64,000 nucleotides of DNA from Sphingobacterium athyrii (GCF_003071065.1 NZ_QCXX01000004.1:614-64613); one strand, 5' to 3'; numbered from the stretch's first letter, positions 26,655 to 36,050 are shown. The notes: generated by a model from the sequence alone, not told the origin. Program-made: numbers and translations.

Positions 26655-28445
26655 ATGGTAGATTCGATATTAAGTTTTGTTCGATTTGTTTTCAAATATA
26701 AAAACGGTCTAGTAGATAAGATCATGTTCTACGCCAGCATGATTTGTGCTGCAATTGTGATTTTCAACGTAGGTTATGTCACAGACCCGATATTGGGTAT
26801 ATTACTGGGCAAGACAATTCATTACTTATTTTTTGTGCTTTTTTTTATGATCGCGTTGCGGGAGTCATCATCCATTTATGCGCTGAAAAAAATTGCCGTC
26901 GAACATTACTCCGGACTGCTCATCCTGATTTATTTTATTTTTATTTTGATAGCCCGTTTTGCCGGAATTGAAGCACTAGCTGTTTTTTCCCGCGAGCAGT
27001 GGATTTACCTGGGTATTTATATTATTTTTATCGCTGAGCTCTCCAAAAGTACCCTCTTTTTCGATAATTTTTATTTTAATCCCACCATACTGTTTGTCAT
27101 CAGCTTCCTCGTGCTTATCCTGATCGGGACAGTCCTATTGATGCTACCGCGAACAACAATAGAAGCTCCGCTCAGTTTTGTCGATGCCTTGTTTATGGCG
27201 ACCAGTGCTGTCTGCATAACTGGATTATCCGTAGCAGATATTTCGACCAACTTTAGCATGTTTGGCCAGACCGTTATTATTGTATTGATACAAGTCGGCG
27301 GACTCGGAATTATGACCTTTACGGGTTTCTTTGGCTATTTTTTTTCTGGCGGATTCTCATTCAAAAACCAATTGATGTTTGGCGAAATATTGGGGGAAAA
27401 TAAAGTGGCCTCGGTGATCAAAACCTTATTGACCATGATATTTATTACACTATTGTTTGAATTTCTAGGTGCGATATTGATCTTTAGTACCCTTGAAAAG
27501 GCTAATTTCCCTAATATGGGGAGTATGATTTTCTTTTCGATCTTCCATTCCATTTCTTCATTTTGTAACGCTGGATTCTCTATTTTATCTGGCGGAATCA
27601 CCAATGAGGCTTATAAGTTCAACTATCCATTTCAGCTGGCGCTCTCTTCGTTGTTTATTCTTGGTGGATTAGGCTTTGGAATTGTACTGAACTTCTATAC
27701 CTACGTTAAGGAGTCAATATTGCTTTGGTATCACCGTTTGGTTACGAAGAAAAATTACAAACATAAGGCGTGGAGCTTTAGTTTTAACTCCAAATTGGTT
27801 TTGCTATGTAATGCGATTATTATTGTTGCAGCAACACTGTTCTTTTATTTTTTAGAACGCAAGAATACACTTTCTTTGGAAAAAGGTTTTGACGGTGAAT
27901 GGGCAACATCTTTTTTTATGGCAAATGCTGCGCGTTCGGCGGGCTACAATAGCATAGATCTAAGTTTCGTCGGCGCGCCAACTATTTTTCTGATTATGGT
28001 ATTGATGTGGGTAGGTGCTTCTCCGGGGTCTACTGGAGGTGGGGTAAAAGTGACGACAGTGGCGCTATCTTTTCTGAATATCATTTCTTTGGCAAAAGGA
28101 AAGGAATATATTGAAATTTTTAAAAGGAGAATAGCGAGTGAATCCGTGAATAAGGCTTTTGCGATTATTCTATTATCATTCCTCGTCGTTGGGCTGAGTT
28201 TTTTTGTTCTTATTTTTACCGATCCGGACAAAAGCATGAAGGATTTGCTTTTTGAATCCTTATCGGCATATACGACCTGTGGATTAAGTTTGGGCATAAC
28301 TCCTTCCTTAAGCATGGGTGGAAAATTGATCATAGTCGTGACCATGCTGGTTGGTCGTGTGGGGATGTTGACTTTGTTGGTAGCATTTATTAAAAATACG
28401 ACCCGTAGGAATATTATATTTCCGGAGGAAAAGATCCTGTTTTAA
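26655..28445 (+). CDS. trkH: Potassium uptake channel subunit, TrkH/KtrB family
   Basis: 596 residues, about ten to twelve membrane helices. The four pore loops with their filter glycines are visible: ATSAVCITGLSVAD, SFCNAGFSI, AARSAGYNS and YTTCGLSLG. The region after ~125 is the canonical channel; the N-terminal ~120 residues hold extra helices, as in many Bacteroidota TrkH proteins. It takes up K+ and works with the TrkA-type RCK protein encoded next. The ATG at 26655 is chosen over an upstream TTG. The gap to trkA is 97 nt and contains a second promoter. Confidence 0.95.
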   Translation: MVDSILSFVRFVFKYKNGLVDKIMFYASMICAAIVIFNVGYVTDPILGILLGKTIHYLFFVLFFMIALRESSSIYALKKIAVEHYSGLLILIYFIFILIARFAGIEALAVFSREQWIYLGIYIIFIAELSKSTLFFDNFYFNPTILFVISFLVLILIGTVLLMLPRTTIEAPLSFVDALFMATSAVCITGLSVADISTNFSMFGQTVIIVLIQVGGLGIMTFTGFFGYFFSGGFSFKNQLMFGEILGENKVASVIKTLLTMIFITLLFEFLGAILIFSTLEKANFPNMGSMIFFSIFHSISSFCNAGFSILSGGITNEAYKFNYPFQLALSSLFILGGLGFGIVLNFYTYVKESILLWYHRLVTKKNYKHKAWSFSFNSKLVLLCNAIIIVAATLFFYFLERKNTLSLEKGFDGEWATSFFMANAARSAGYNSIDLSFVGAPTIFLIMVLMWVGASPGSTGGGVKVTTVALSFLNIISLAKGKEYIEIFKRRIASESVNKAFAIILLSFLVVGLSFFVLIFTDPDKSMKDLLFESLSAYTTCGLSLGITPSLSMGGKLIIVVTMLVGRVGMLTLLVAFIKNTTRRNIIFPEEKILF

Positions 28446-28490
28446 TTTTGTTTGCTTATGTATAAAGATACAAAAGATCAAAGGGTGTCT

Positions 28491-28516
28491 ATTTGCAAGC
28501 GATTAGACTTGCAAAT
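28491..28516. repeat. Inverted repeat overlapping the trkA -33 region
   Basis: A perfect 9-bp inverted repeat, ATTTGCAAG (28491-28499) and CTTGCAAAT (28508-28516), with an 8-nt spacer. The right arm covers the CTTG that stands in for the -33 box of the trkA promoter, so it could be an operator. It could instead be a weak trkH terminator, but there is no T-run after it. Confidence 0.5.
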
Positions 28517-28538
28517 AAAATAAATTTATCTTAGTTTG
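28508..28538 (+). promoter_or_regulatory. Promoter of trkA-ybjQ
   Basis: CTTG (28508-28511), 19 nt, then TTAGTTTG (28531-28538), which ends 4 nt before the trkA ATG. It shares the 17-bp element 28522-28538 with trkH exactly. Confidence 0.5.
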
Positions 28539-28542
28539 AGTT

Positions 28543-29229
28543 ATGAAGTATATTGTTTTAGGGTTAGGACACTTCGGGCGTTCATTGGGCGTTCATCTTA
28601 CTGAACTCGGTCATGAAGTAATCGGTGCGGATCGAAATCTAACTATTGTAGAGCAGCTCAAAGATAAGATCACGCATACAGTATGCCTAGATACAACAGA
28701 TCGGGAGGCTGTATCTTCGCTGCCTTTAAAAGATGCTCATGCTGTCATTGTCGCCATTGGAGAGGATGAGGGGGCATCGCTCATGACAGTAGCACTCCTA
28801 AAGCAACTAAAAGTAAAACGTATCATTGGCCGTATCGTATCTGATCTGCAGAAGACAGTTTTGGAAGCTATGGAGATCAATGAGTATATCATGCCAGAGG
28901 AAGAAGCCGCAGAACGATTGGCAATGCGGTTGGACAATATTGATATCGTTGATTCATTTAAGGTGTCAGATCGGTATTCTATCGTAGAAACAAAGGTGCC
29001 ACAGCGTTATGTCGGAATGACATTGCGGGAGGCCAATCTGACCAACCTTTATAAAATTATCGTACTGACAACAGTGCAAATTACAGAGACAAAAAAGGAC
29101 GGAATCACCAAAGAACAAAAGGAAGCATCTGGTATTGCCACCTCTGAAACGGTAATGGCAGAAGGTGACATCTTGGTTGTTTTTGGCGAATTGTCCAATA
29201 TTAATAAGTTAATTCAAAAAGGAGAATAA
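28543..29229 (+). CDS. trkA: TrkA-family potassium uptake regulator (RCK domains)
   Basis: 228 residues: a single RCK unit. An N-terminal NAD/ATP-binding Rossmann domain (1-~135) has GLGHFGRS (Gly 7, 9, 12) and the acidic residue at the end of strand 2 (VIGADRN), followed by a C-terminal RCK_C domain (~138-228) with VPQRYVGMTLREANLT. It gates the TrkH channel in response to nucleotides. Length is half of E. coli TrkA and equals KtrA/KtrC. The UPF0145 gene follows by 5 nt and is co-transcribed. Confidence 0.94.
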   Translation: MKYIVLGLGHFGRSLGVHLTELGHEVIGADRNLTIVEQLKDKITHTVCLDTTDREAVSSLPLKDAHAVIVAIGEDEGASLMTVALLKQLKVKRIIGRIVSDLQKTVLEAMEINEYIMPEEEAAERLAMRLDNIDIVDSFKVSDRYSIVETKVPQRYVGMTLREANLTNLYKIIVLTTVQITETKKDGITKEQKEASGIATSETVMAEGDILVVFGELSNINKLIQKGE

Positions 29230-29234
29230 AAATT

Positions 29235-29552
29235 ATGTTATTAACAACAACAAGTATTATCGAGGGGCACCAGATCGATCGTTATCTGGGGATTGTTTCT
29301 TCAGAGGTTGTTCTTGGAGCCAATGCCATTAAAGATATGATGGCCGGTTTTAGAGATTTTTTTGGTGGTCGCTCTAATTCTTATGAGCGTGCATTTCAGG
29401 AAACCCGTGAGGCAGCATTGCGTGAGCTTGAAGACCGTGCTAGGGCGCTAGGGGCCGATGCTGTTGTAGGCGTTCGGCTGGATTTCCAGACTGTAGGAAC
29501 AGGCGGAATGATGATGGTCGGGGCAACCGGAACTGCCGTTAAGATGAAATAA
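29235..29552 (+). CDS. YbjQ/UPF0145 family protein
   Basis: 105 residues matching UPF0145 (heavy-metal-binding-domain-like): start MLLTTTSIIEGHQIDRYLG, central EAALRELEDRARALGADAVVGVR, and the Gly/Met-rich end GTGGMMMVGATGTAV. These form pentameric rings of unknown function. Here it is the last gene of the trkA unit, followed 10 nt later by a terminator, so it may be expressed together with K+ uptake; a direct role is inference only. Confidence 0.92.
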   Translation: MLLTTTSIIEGHQIDRYLGIVSSEVVLGANAIKDMMAGFRDFFGGRSNSYERAFQETREAALRELEDRARALGADAVVGVRLDFQTVGTGGMMMVGATGTAVKMK

Positions 29553-29561
29553 ATCCAGATT

Positions 29562-29590
29562 GGCCCTAACTATAATTAGGGCCTTTTTTG
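29562..29590 (+). terminator. Intrinsic terminator of trkA-ybjQ
   Basis: Stem GGCCCTAA/TTAGGGCC with a 6-nt loop and a T7 tract. Confidence 0.9.
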
Positions 29591-29732
29591 CAAAAGGCGT
29601 CTCATTTCATTTTCAGGAACTGTCGTTAAGTAAGAAAATCGCGCCATTGGCCTTACACTTTCTGTGATCTTTTCTTTCTAGGATCAAGGGAGGCATATTT
29701 AATAGATTGGTCATAATTATAATTGTATATAA

Positions 29733-29763
29733 AAACAAATTTATCTAAGTTTGGCTTTTAAGA
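29733..29763 (+). promoter_or_regulatory. Promoter of yfhO-like gene
   Basis: TTG (29733-29735), 21 nt, then an exact TAAGTTTG (29756-29763 with the preceding bases AAATTTATC). Third copy of the 17-bp element seen before trkH and trkA, with a single T-to-A change. It gives a 24-nt leader with AGAGGA shortly before the ATG. Confidence 0.55.
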
Positions 29764-29787
29764 CTTGTAAACAACCTAAGAGGATAA

Positions 29788-32268
29788 ATGAAAAATTGGT
29801 TTAAGGTAAATTCAGCACATTTAATCGTTATTGCGCTATTCATTGTGCTCGTATTTTTTTATTTCACGCCCGTCTGGCAGGGAAAGACTCTTGCTCAATC
29901 GGATGTGGTGCAAGCTCAAGCTGGGCAAAAGGAATTATTTGACTATAAAGCCAAAGATGGGAAAGCTCCTATGTGGACGAATTCCATGTTTGGCGGAATG
30001 CCAACCTATCAGATCTGGCAAGCGAACGAAAATAACATCGGCACTTATATGCTGAAAGCCGTCAAATTTGTTTTTCCAAGCCCAATGGACACCGTGTTGT
30101 TTTATCTTTTGGGGGCCTATTTTCTTTTTAGCGTATTACGCATCAAACCCTGGCTCGCTGCGGTAGGCGCAGTGGCAATAGCCTTTACTTCATACAATTT
30201 TATTTATATTGAGGCGGGACATATCACCCGCGCCAATGCTATCGCCTTTATACCGCCTGTCATCGCAGCAGTGATCATGTGTTATCGGGGAAGCAGGCTT
30301 TGGGGGCCGGTGCTGCTGGCGTTATTTCTTTCCCTTGAAATTCGTGTCAATCACTTACAGACAACCTATTACTTGCTCATGGCATTGATGGTATATGTTA
30401 TTTTTACCCTAATCGATGCGATCCGGCAAAAACAACTAAGGGAGTTTTTTATCGCCTCGGGGAGACAGGTGATTGCAGTGATCATTGCTTTAATGGTGAA
30501 TGCTTCCATTTTGTTGCCCACCTGGGAGTATAGTAAGCTGAGTACACGTGGGCATGCTAATATTACAAAGGTCGATAACAATAGTACAAAAGAAAAAGGG
30601 CTGGATAAGGAATATGCTTATGAATGGAGCCAAGGTGTTGGTGAGAGCATGACTTTTCTGATTCCGAATGCTTATGGCGGAGCCACAGGTGGTCAATTGG
30701 ACGAGAAGTCGCATGTGGCCAAATTCTTTATGGAAAGAGGAGGTGCATCGGCAGTTCAGGCTGGACAGATGGCGCAAGGAATGCCTACTTATTGGGGCGA
30801 TAAACGTTTTACATCAGGGCCTTGGTATTTTGGGGCTGGGGTTTTCTTCTTGTTCATTCTGGGACTTGTCATTGTTAAAAACAAATTCAAATGGTGGATA
30901 TTAACAACCACTGTATTAGCCTTGCTTTTGTCATTTGGAAAGAACTTTACATTGGTTTCGGATTTATTCTTTGATTATTTCCCAATGTACAACAAGTTTC
31001 GGGCCGTGGAATCCATCTTGATACTCGTTTCAATTACAGTTCCGCTCATGGCTGTCATGACGGTAAATGAATTGCTAACACGGGCTAAGGAAATTCCAAA
31101 CCTGGATAAGAAAGTGCTGTATACTTTTGCTGGTGTCGGCGGAGTTTGTCTGCTGATCGGTCTGCTACCGGATTTGTTCTTGAACTTCAGAAATGCTGGT
31201 CATAATAATTTAATTGAGTCGTTTACCCAACAGATTGGTGATAAATCTTTTGCGACAGAGCTGGCAAACCAATTGGTTTTGGACCGTAAAGATATCGCGA
31301 GTAAAGATGCTTATCGTTCCTTTGTTATTGTGTTGCTTACATTCGGGGCTGTTTGGTTTTACCTCAAAAGAAAGGTCAGTGAAGGGGCGTTATTGGGGAC
31401 TTTGCTTGTCTTGTTCCTATTCGATCTGTGGAGTGTAGATAAACGCTTTTTGAATGATAAATCCTTTATGGAAAAGGGAGCGACTACACAGCAGGTATTC
31501 CAGCAACGTGAGGTTGACCAATTGATCTTAATGGATAAAGACCCAAGTTATCGCGTCCTTGACCTGACAACAGATCCATTTTCTGATGCACGTCCTTCCT
31601 ATTACCATAAATCATTAGGCGGTTATCATGCTGCTAAATTAATGCGTTTTCAGGAAATCTTGGAGAATCAATTCAACGGAGCGCTCAACGAAGATGTGCT
31701 AGACATGTTTAATGTGCGTTATTTGATCACAACAGATCCTCAAAACCAGTCACAGCGTATCGTGAGACGGAGCACAGCAGCTGGGAATGCATGGTTTGTG
31801 GACAAAATAACCTTTGTAAAAGGAAATGCGGAAGAAATGCAGGCGATCAGCTCTTTTGATCCGCGTAAAGAAGCGTTTGTGAATCAACAGTACCAGAATG
31901 AAATCAAAGCAAAAACGTCCAGCTCGGCTACAACAGGGGAAATTAAACTGACATCGTACCATCCTGATAAAATGCAGTACGAATATACGGCTACCAATGA
32001 CGCATTTGCGGTATTCTCTGAAGTTTTTTATGATAAAGGATGGAAGGCGTATGTCGATGGAAAAGAAATACCAATTATCCGTGCAGATTATTTGCTGAGA
32101 GCTTTACAGTTGCCATCAGGAACACATAAAGTCGAATTTATCTTTGATCCGGAATCACATAAGATGGGTAATCTTTTGACTTTAATATCGTCGATTATCC
32201 TTGGATTAGGCATAGTGGCAGCAGCATATTTCTCGTTACGGGAGACAAAAAAAGAAACAGCTGCATAG
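29788..32268 (+). CDS. YfhO-family polytopic membrane protein
   Basis: 826 residues. About 12-13 membrane helices between 10 and 560 in the GT-C glycosyltransferase layout, with a large loop after the first helix (VVQAQAGQKELFDYKAKDGKAPMWTNSMFGGMPTYQ) that contains the conserved WxNxMFGGMP-type motif. A soluble C-terminal part (~570-795) with YRVLDLTTDPF and FSEVFYDKGWKAYVDGKEI comes before a final helix. In Firmicutes YfhO adds sugars to lipoteichoic acid; in Bacteroidota the acceptor is unknown. Single gene with its own promoter and terminator. Confidence 0.9.
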   Translation: MKNWFKVNSAHLIVIALFIVLVFFYFTPVWQGKTLAQSDVVQAQAGQKELFDYKAKDGKAPMWTNSMFGGMPTYQIWQANENNIGTYMLKAVKFVFPSPMDTVLFYLLGAYFLFSVLRIKPWLAAVGAVAIAFTSYNFIYIEAGHITRANAIAFIPPVIAAVIMCYRGSRLWGPVLLALFLSLEIRVNHLQTTYYLLMALMVYVIFTLIDAIRQKQLREFFIASGRQVIAVIIALMVNASILLPTWEYSKLSTRGHANITKVDNNSTKEKGLDKEYAYEWSQGVGESMTFLIPNAYGGATGGQLDEKSHVAKFFMERGGASAVQAGQMAQGMPTYWGDKRFTSGPWYFGAGVFFLFILGLVIVKNKFKWWILTTTVLALLLSFGKNFTLVSDLFFDYFPMYNKFRAVESILILVSITVPLMAVMTVNELLTRAKEIPNLDKKVLYTFAGVGGVCLLIGLLPDLFLNFRNAGHNNLIESFTQQIGDKSFATELANQLVLDRKDIASKDAYRSFVIVLLTFGAVWFYLKRKVSEGALLGTLLVLFLFDLWSVDKRFLNDKSFMEKGATTQQVFQQREVDQLILMDKDPSYRVLDLTTDPFSDARPSYYHKSLGGYHAAKLMRFQEILENQFNGALNEDVLDMFNVRYLITTDPQNQSQRIVRRSTAAGNAWFVDKITFVKGNAEEMQAISSFDPRKEAFVNQQYQNEIKAKTSSSATTGEIKLTSYHPDKMQYEYTATNDAFAVFSEVFYDKGWKAYVDGKEIPIIRADYLLRALQLPSGTHKVEFIFDPESHKMGNLLTLISSIILGLGIVAAAYFSLRETKKETAA

Positions 32269-32287
32269 CAAGCTGTTTCTTTTTTTA
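32253..32287 (+). terminator. Terminator containing the yfhO stop codon
   Basis: Stem AGAAACAGCT (32253-32262) and AGCTGTTTCT (32271-32280), 8-nt loop, then T6. The last codons and the TAG (32266-32268) lie in the left arm and loop, so translating ribosomes can compete with hairpin formation. Confidence 0.85.
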
Positions 32288-32299
32288 AAGGTTGAAGCT

Positions 32300-32896
32300 T
32301 TAGAATAATTTGAGTTGTGGATCAGTTATTCTAAAGCTTTTTCTATGATGTGGTGTTGACCCGTATTCAAGCACCGCAGTCCGGTGTCTTACAGTCGGAT
32401 AGCCTTTATTATTAAGCCAATCGTAAGCGGGGTAATCCGAAGCAATATTGTCCATATACTCGTCACGGTAGGTTTTTGCTAAGATAGAAGCGGCTGCGAT
32501 AGAAAGATATTTTCCGTCCCCTTTGATAATGCAGGAATGGGGAATTGACTGATAAGGAATAAACCTGTTCCCGTCCACAATAATATATTCTGCTTTTATC
32601 TGTAGCATATCCAAGGCTTTGTGCATGGCGAGATAGCTGGCATTGTGAATATTGATGCGGTCTATTTCTTCCGCTGAGACACTCGCCACAGCATAGGCAA
32701 GTGCTTCCCGTTCAATAATAGGACGCAATGCCATCCGTTTTTTTTCGCTTAGTTTTTTCGAATCGTTGAGAAGCTCGTGATGGTAATCGGCAGGGAAAAT
32801 TACTGCTGCCGCAAAGACCGGTCCTGCCAAGCAACCTCTGCCTGCCTCGTCACATCCGGCTTCAACCTGTTGATCTTGATAATATGATAGTAGCAT
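32300..32896 (-). CDS. rnhB: Ribonuclease HII
   Basis: 198 residues. It cuts the RNA strand of RNA-DNA hybrids and removes single ribonucleotides from DNA. The active-site motif GCDEAGRGCLAGP (Asp 16, Glu 17), the later Asp in IIVDGNRF, and KGDGKYLSIAAASILAKTYRD are all present, together with the C-terminal NKGYPTVRHRTAV segment typical of RNase HII. The frame extends 17 codons further to 32947, but MLLSYYQDQQVEAGCDEAG is the normal N-terminus. It converges on the yfhO terminator. Confidence 0.96.
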   Translation of the reverse strand: MLLSYYQDQQVEAGCDEAGRGCLAGPVFAAAVIFPADYHHELLNDSKKLSEKKRMALRPIIEREALAYAVASVSAEEIDRINIHNASYLAMHKALDMLQIKAEYIIVDGNRFIPYQSIPHSCIIKGDGKYLSIAAASILAKTYRDEYMDNIASDYPAYDWLNNKGYPTVRHRTAVLEYGSTPHHRKSFRITDPQLKLF

Positions 32897-33118
32897 CTTT
32901 TTATTCTGTAAATGAACGAAAGTACAAATAAAATTAGAGTTATGCATTGTAACTTCTGTGTGAATAATGCCCTTTTACATTAATTAACACTAATAATCTC
33001 TTCTTTTGTAAAGATATTGAATGTGCTGATGAGCATGGACCGGGGAGGAATGGGTTAAATGAAAACAGGAGCATTCGGTCAAGAATTTGTCAATTATAGA
33101 AATATAAAAATAAGTATT

Positions 33119-35968
33119 ATGAGAGGCTTCATGCTTTTTTTGTTGAGTATGTTAACAGGATGGACCGTATATGGTCAGACGAGAAGCGTACAAGGAATGT
33201 TGAAAGACGATAAAAACCGCGTTATTGCGGGAGCAACAGTTAGGTTGACTTCAAAATTGGATTCCATGACCGCAGGTTCAAATATGGCCGGGATTTTCAC
33301 TTTCGATAAGATCAAGGCAGATACATTTAAGATTACTGTTTCTAATTTAGGCTTTGAACGTTTTGAAAAAGAGTTCAGCTTTCCGAAGGGAGAGGTAAAA
33401 TACATTATCCCAAGTCTGACTTTACAACAGAATTCTCAAATGCTTGAGGAAGTCGTTGTGGATGGCGTGCCGACGGTAGTTGTGAAAAGTGACACCCTGG
33501 AGTACACGATGAAGGACCTGAAATTACGTGATGGATCCGTTGCTGAAGATGCGCTAAAAAAACTACAGGGCGTGGAGGTGGATAAAGATGGTAATGTCAC
33601 TGCTCAGGGAGAATCGGTGAAACGGGTGCGGATCAATGGTAAGGACTTCTTTGGTGGAGATGTAAAGACCGCCACGCAAAACCTTCCTGCCAATATTATC
33701 CAAAAAATGCAGATTATCGATGACTACGGGGACATGGCCAATATCACAGGAAATAAGAATGGCGATTCCGAAAAAGTATTGAACATTCAGATTGATCCTA
33801 AATATAACCAAGGTCACATGACGACACTCCGTGCAGGATATGGTACAGAAGACCGTTATCAGGCAACAGGAATGTGGATGGGAATGCGCGAAGGCGAGCA
33901 GATCTCCGTTCTCGGAAATTTAAACAATACCAATGCACCTCTTTTTGATTTCAACACAACAGGAGGCGGAGCCCGACGCGGGCAAGGTGGTGGTGGACGT
34001 CGTGGCGGCGGTATGTTTGGTGGCTCAGACGGTCTCACCAAAATAGGCTCTATCGGACTTAATTTTCGGAAGGATTTTTCGGATAAATTGACTGCCTATG
34101 GTAGCTATAGTTATAGCCATAGCAATAATACAACCCTTTCCCAGCGATATATCGTGAATGCAACGCCGGGCCGGACACAAGCAGATAGTGTCGATGCGAA
34201 TTCAAATACCATTGGCGGCAATCATCGTTTTGAGGCAAACGTAGAGTGGAAGCCCACTGCGAAGGATTACATTAAGATTGTGCCACAGTTTGGCTATGAT
34301 GACGGGAATAATAATTCGATAACCAATTCGATTACTTATTTAAGTAATGTTTTGGATAATAAACAGGAACTAACAACTGGAACAAACTCCACAGCGCCAA
34401 GGTTTGGGATCAGTGGTTTGTATAACCGTAAACTGAATGACAATGGACGTAACTTGTTTTTCAATTTCAATTATAATAATGCCAAAACAGATAAGGATGT
34501 AAATCAGATACTTGATAGGTATATTTCCGACCCCTCCAATATCAATCAGCCCATGAGTAACATTTACCAACGTACGGTTCAGGATGCGCTCAATAAGAGT
34601 TGGAATGCAGGAGCTTCGGTAAATTATACCGAGCCTTTATCCAAAAATGGCAAATTGGAGGTGACCTATGATTTCAACAAGAATAAATATGACAATAATA
34701 TCAGTCAAAAAGGTTACGATAAAGATAGCAGTAGTATTGAAAACGCATTTGAAAATGCGAAGTTAAACCTTGATTATAATTATGACTATGCTTTTACAAC
34801 CCATAAAATCGGAGCGAATTATTTGTTTAGCAATGACAAAGTGACCTACTCGGTGGGAGTCGCTGGACAACCATCCCAATTGAGGGGATCAGCGATTAAT
34901 TCGGGCGAGATTATTCCGATTTCCCGTAACAACATGAACTGGATGCCAATTGCTCGTTTTGAATATAAATTCTCCCGTCAATCCAATTTAAGCGTTAACT
35001 ACTCCGGATCGCCAACAGAACCAAGTGTATCTCAAATTTTGCCATATAATCTGAGTACAAGTTCAACAAATATCGTGTACGGTAATGCGAACCTGAATCC
35101 AGAATTTAATCACGATTTGAAACTACGATTCCGTAAAAACGACTTTCAAAAGGGTAATAATTTCTTTGTATTCCTCAATGGATCATTAGCTGATAATAAG
35201 ATTGTTAGTTTAAACAAATCGTATTACGGTCCTATTCAGAAGGATCCCACAACAGGAAAAATTGATTCGGCATTGATCTCAGAGACGCGTTATCTGAATG
35301 AGACGGGGGATCGTCCGTATGCGATCAATTCATTTTACCACTACGGTAAATCCTGGAAAGAAAAAACCTTCAATGTGATGTTGATGGGGGGTATTTCGGT
35401 GAATAAAACAATTGGCTATTCTTCGATCGATGAAAATGATAATATCGGACAAAAAAATGTAGCCCGTAATTTCGTCCTGACTCAAGGACTAATGTTTCGT
35501 TATAATCCATCCGAAAATCTGGAAATTAATCCGGGTGTTCGTTACCAATTTACACATACAGAAAATAGCTTATTACAGCGAAATAGCGATATTCAGACGT
35601 GGACACCAACATTAATTGGTTCATATAATATTTTGAAGAACACAATCTTTGGCGCCGATCTTTCGAAGTCTTTCAATCAGGGCTATGGTCAGGGGTTGTC
35701 CTCCAATCCGTTCATTATCAATACCTATGTAGAACAAAGATTCTTGAAAGATCAACGTGGGACATTACGTTTGCAAGCATTTGATTTGTTAAATCAGCAA
35801 ACAAATCTTTCTCGTACTGTAGATGGCTTCCTAACTACAGATAGCCGTACCAATCGTTTGGGCCGTTATTTTATGGTCTTGTTTACGTATAAGTTCCAGA
35901 AATTCGCGATGGGTAATCCCGAAGGGGAAAACAGATTTCCGGGTGGAATGCGTCCACCACGTATGTAA
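33119..35968 (+). CDS. Outer-membrane beta-barrel protein with CarboxypepD-like N-terminal domain (TonB-receptor superfamily)
   Basis: 949 residues. Signal peptide (RGFMLFLLSMLTGWTVYGQ), a carboxypeptidase-regulatory-like domain (~22-110), a plug-like region (~115-220) with EEVVVDGVPTVVVKSDTLEY and KRVRINGKDFFGGDVKTATQNLP, then a large beta-barrel to the C-terminus. The classical TonB box is not obvious. Around 255-285 is a Gly/Arg-rich insert (GGGARRGQGGGGRRGGG), and the protein ends in PGGMRPPRM, both unusual for a barrel. The substrate is unknown; there is no SusD partner nearby. An ATG 20 codons upstream at 33059 is possible, but the one at 33119 fits the signal peptide. It ends in a strong terminator. 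Confidence 0.85.
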   Translation: MRGFMLFLLSMLTGWTVYGQTRSVQGMLKDDKNRVIAGATVRLTSKLDSMTAGSNMAGIFTFDKIKADTFKITVSNLGFERFEKEFSFPKGEVKYIIPSLTLQQNSQMLEEVVVDGVPTVVVKSDTLEYTMKDLKLRDGSVAEDALKKLQGVEVDKDGNVTAQGESVKRVRINGKDFFGGDVKTATQNLPANIIQKMQIIDDYGDMANITGNKNGDSEKVLNIQIDPKYNQGHMTTLRAGYGTEDRYQATGMWMGMREGEQISVLGNLNNTNAPLFDFNTTGGGARRGQGGGGRRGGGMFGGSDGLTKIGSIGLNFRKDFSDKLTAYGSYSYSHSNNTTLSQRYIVNATPGRTQADSVDANSNTIGGNHRFEANVEWKPTAKDYIKIVPQFGYDDGNNNSITNSITYLSNVLDNKQELTTGTNSTAPRFGISGLYNRKLNDNGRNLFFNFNYNNAKTDKDVNQILDRYISDPSNINQPMSNIYQRTVQDALNKSWNAGASVNYTEPLSKNGKLEVTYDFNKNKYDNNISQKGYDKDSSSIENAFENAKLNLDYNYDYAFTTHKIGANYLFSNDKVTYSVGVAGQPSQLRGSAINSGEIIPISRNNMNWMPIARFEYKFSRQSNLSVNYSGSPTEPSVSQILPYNLSTSSTNIVYGNANLNPEFNHDLKLRFRKNDFQKGNNFFVFLNGSLADNKIVSLNKSYYGPIQKDPTTGKIDSALISETRYLNETGDRPYAINSFYHYGKSWKEKTFNVMLMGGISVNKTIGYSSIDENDNIGQKNVARNFVLTQGLMFRYNPSENLEINPGVRYQFTHTENSLLQRNSDIQTWTPTLIGSYNILKNTIFGADLSKSFNQGYGQGLSSNPFIINTYVEQRFLKDQRGTLRLQAFDLLNQQTNLSRTVDGFLTTDSRTNRLGRYFMVLFTYKFQKFAMGNPEGENRFPGGMRPPRM

Positions 35969-35996
35969 ATAATAACAATCTTATAACGAATAAAAG

Positions 35997-36028
35997 ACGG
36001 TCATAGTGATTTCACTATGACCGTTTTG
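35997..36028 (+). terminator. Intrinsic terminator after the beta-barrel gene
   Basis: A perfect 13-bp stem (ACGGTCATAGTGA, 35997-36009) with a 2-3 nt loop, followed by TTTT-type sequence; also symmetric enough to act leftwards. Confidence 0.88.
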
Positions 36029-36042
36029 CATTTAAAAATCCC

Positions 36043-36050
36043 TAGCTTTG
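36043..36050 (+). promoter_or_regulatory. Promoter -7 element (TAGCTTTG) of the GNAT-M16 pair
   Basis: Exact TAnnTTTG, 16 nt before the ATG at 36067. No TTTG at the right -33 distance. Confidence 0.45.
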
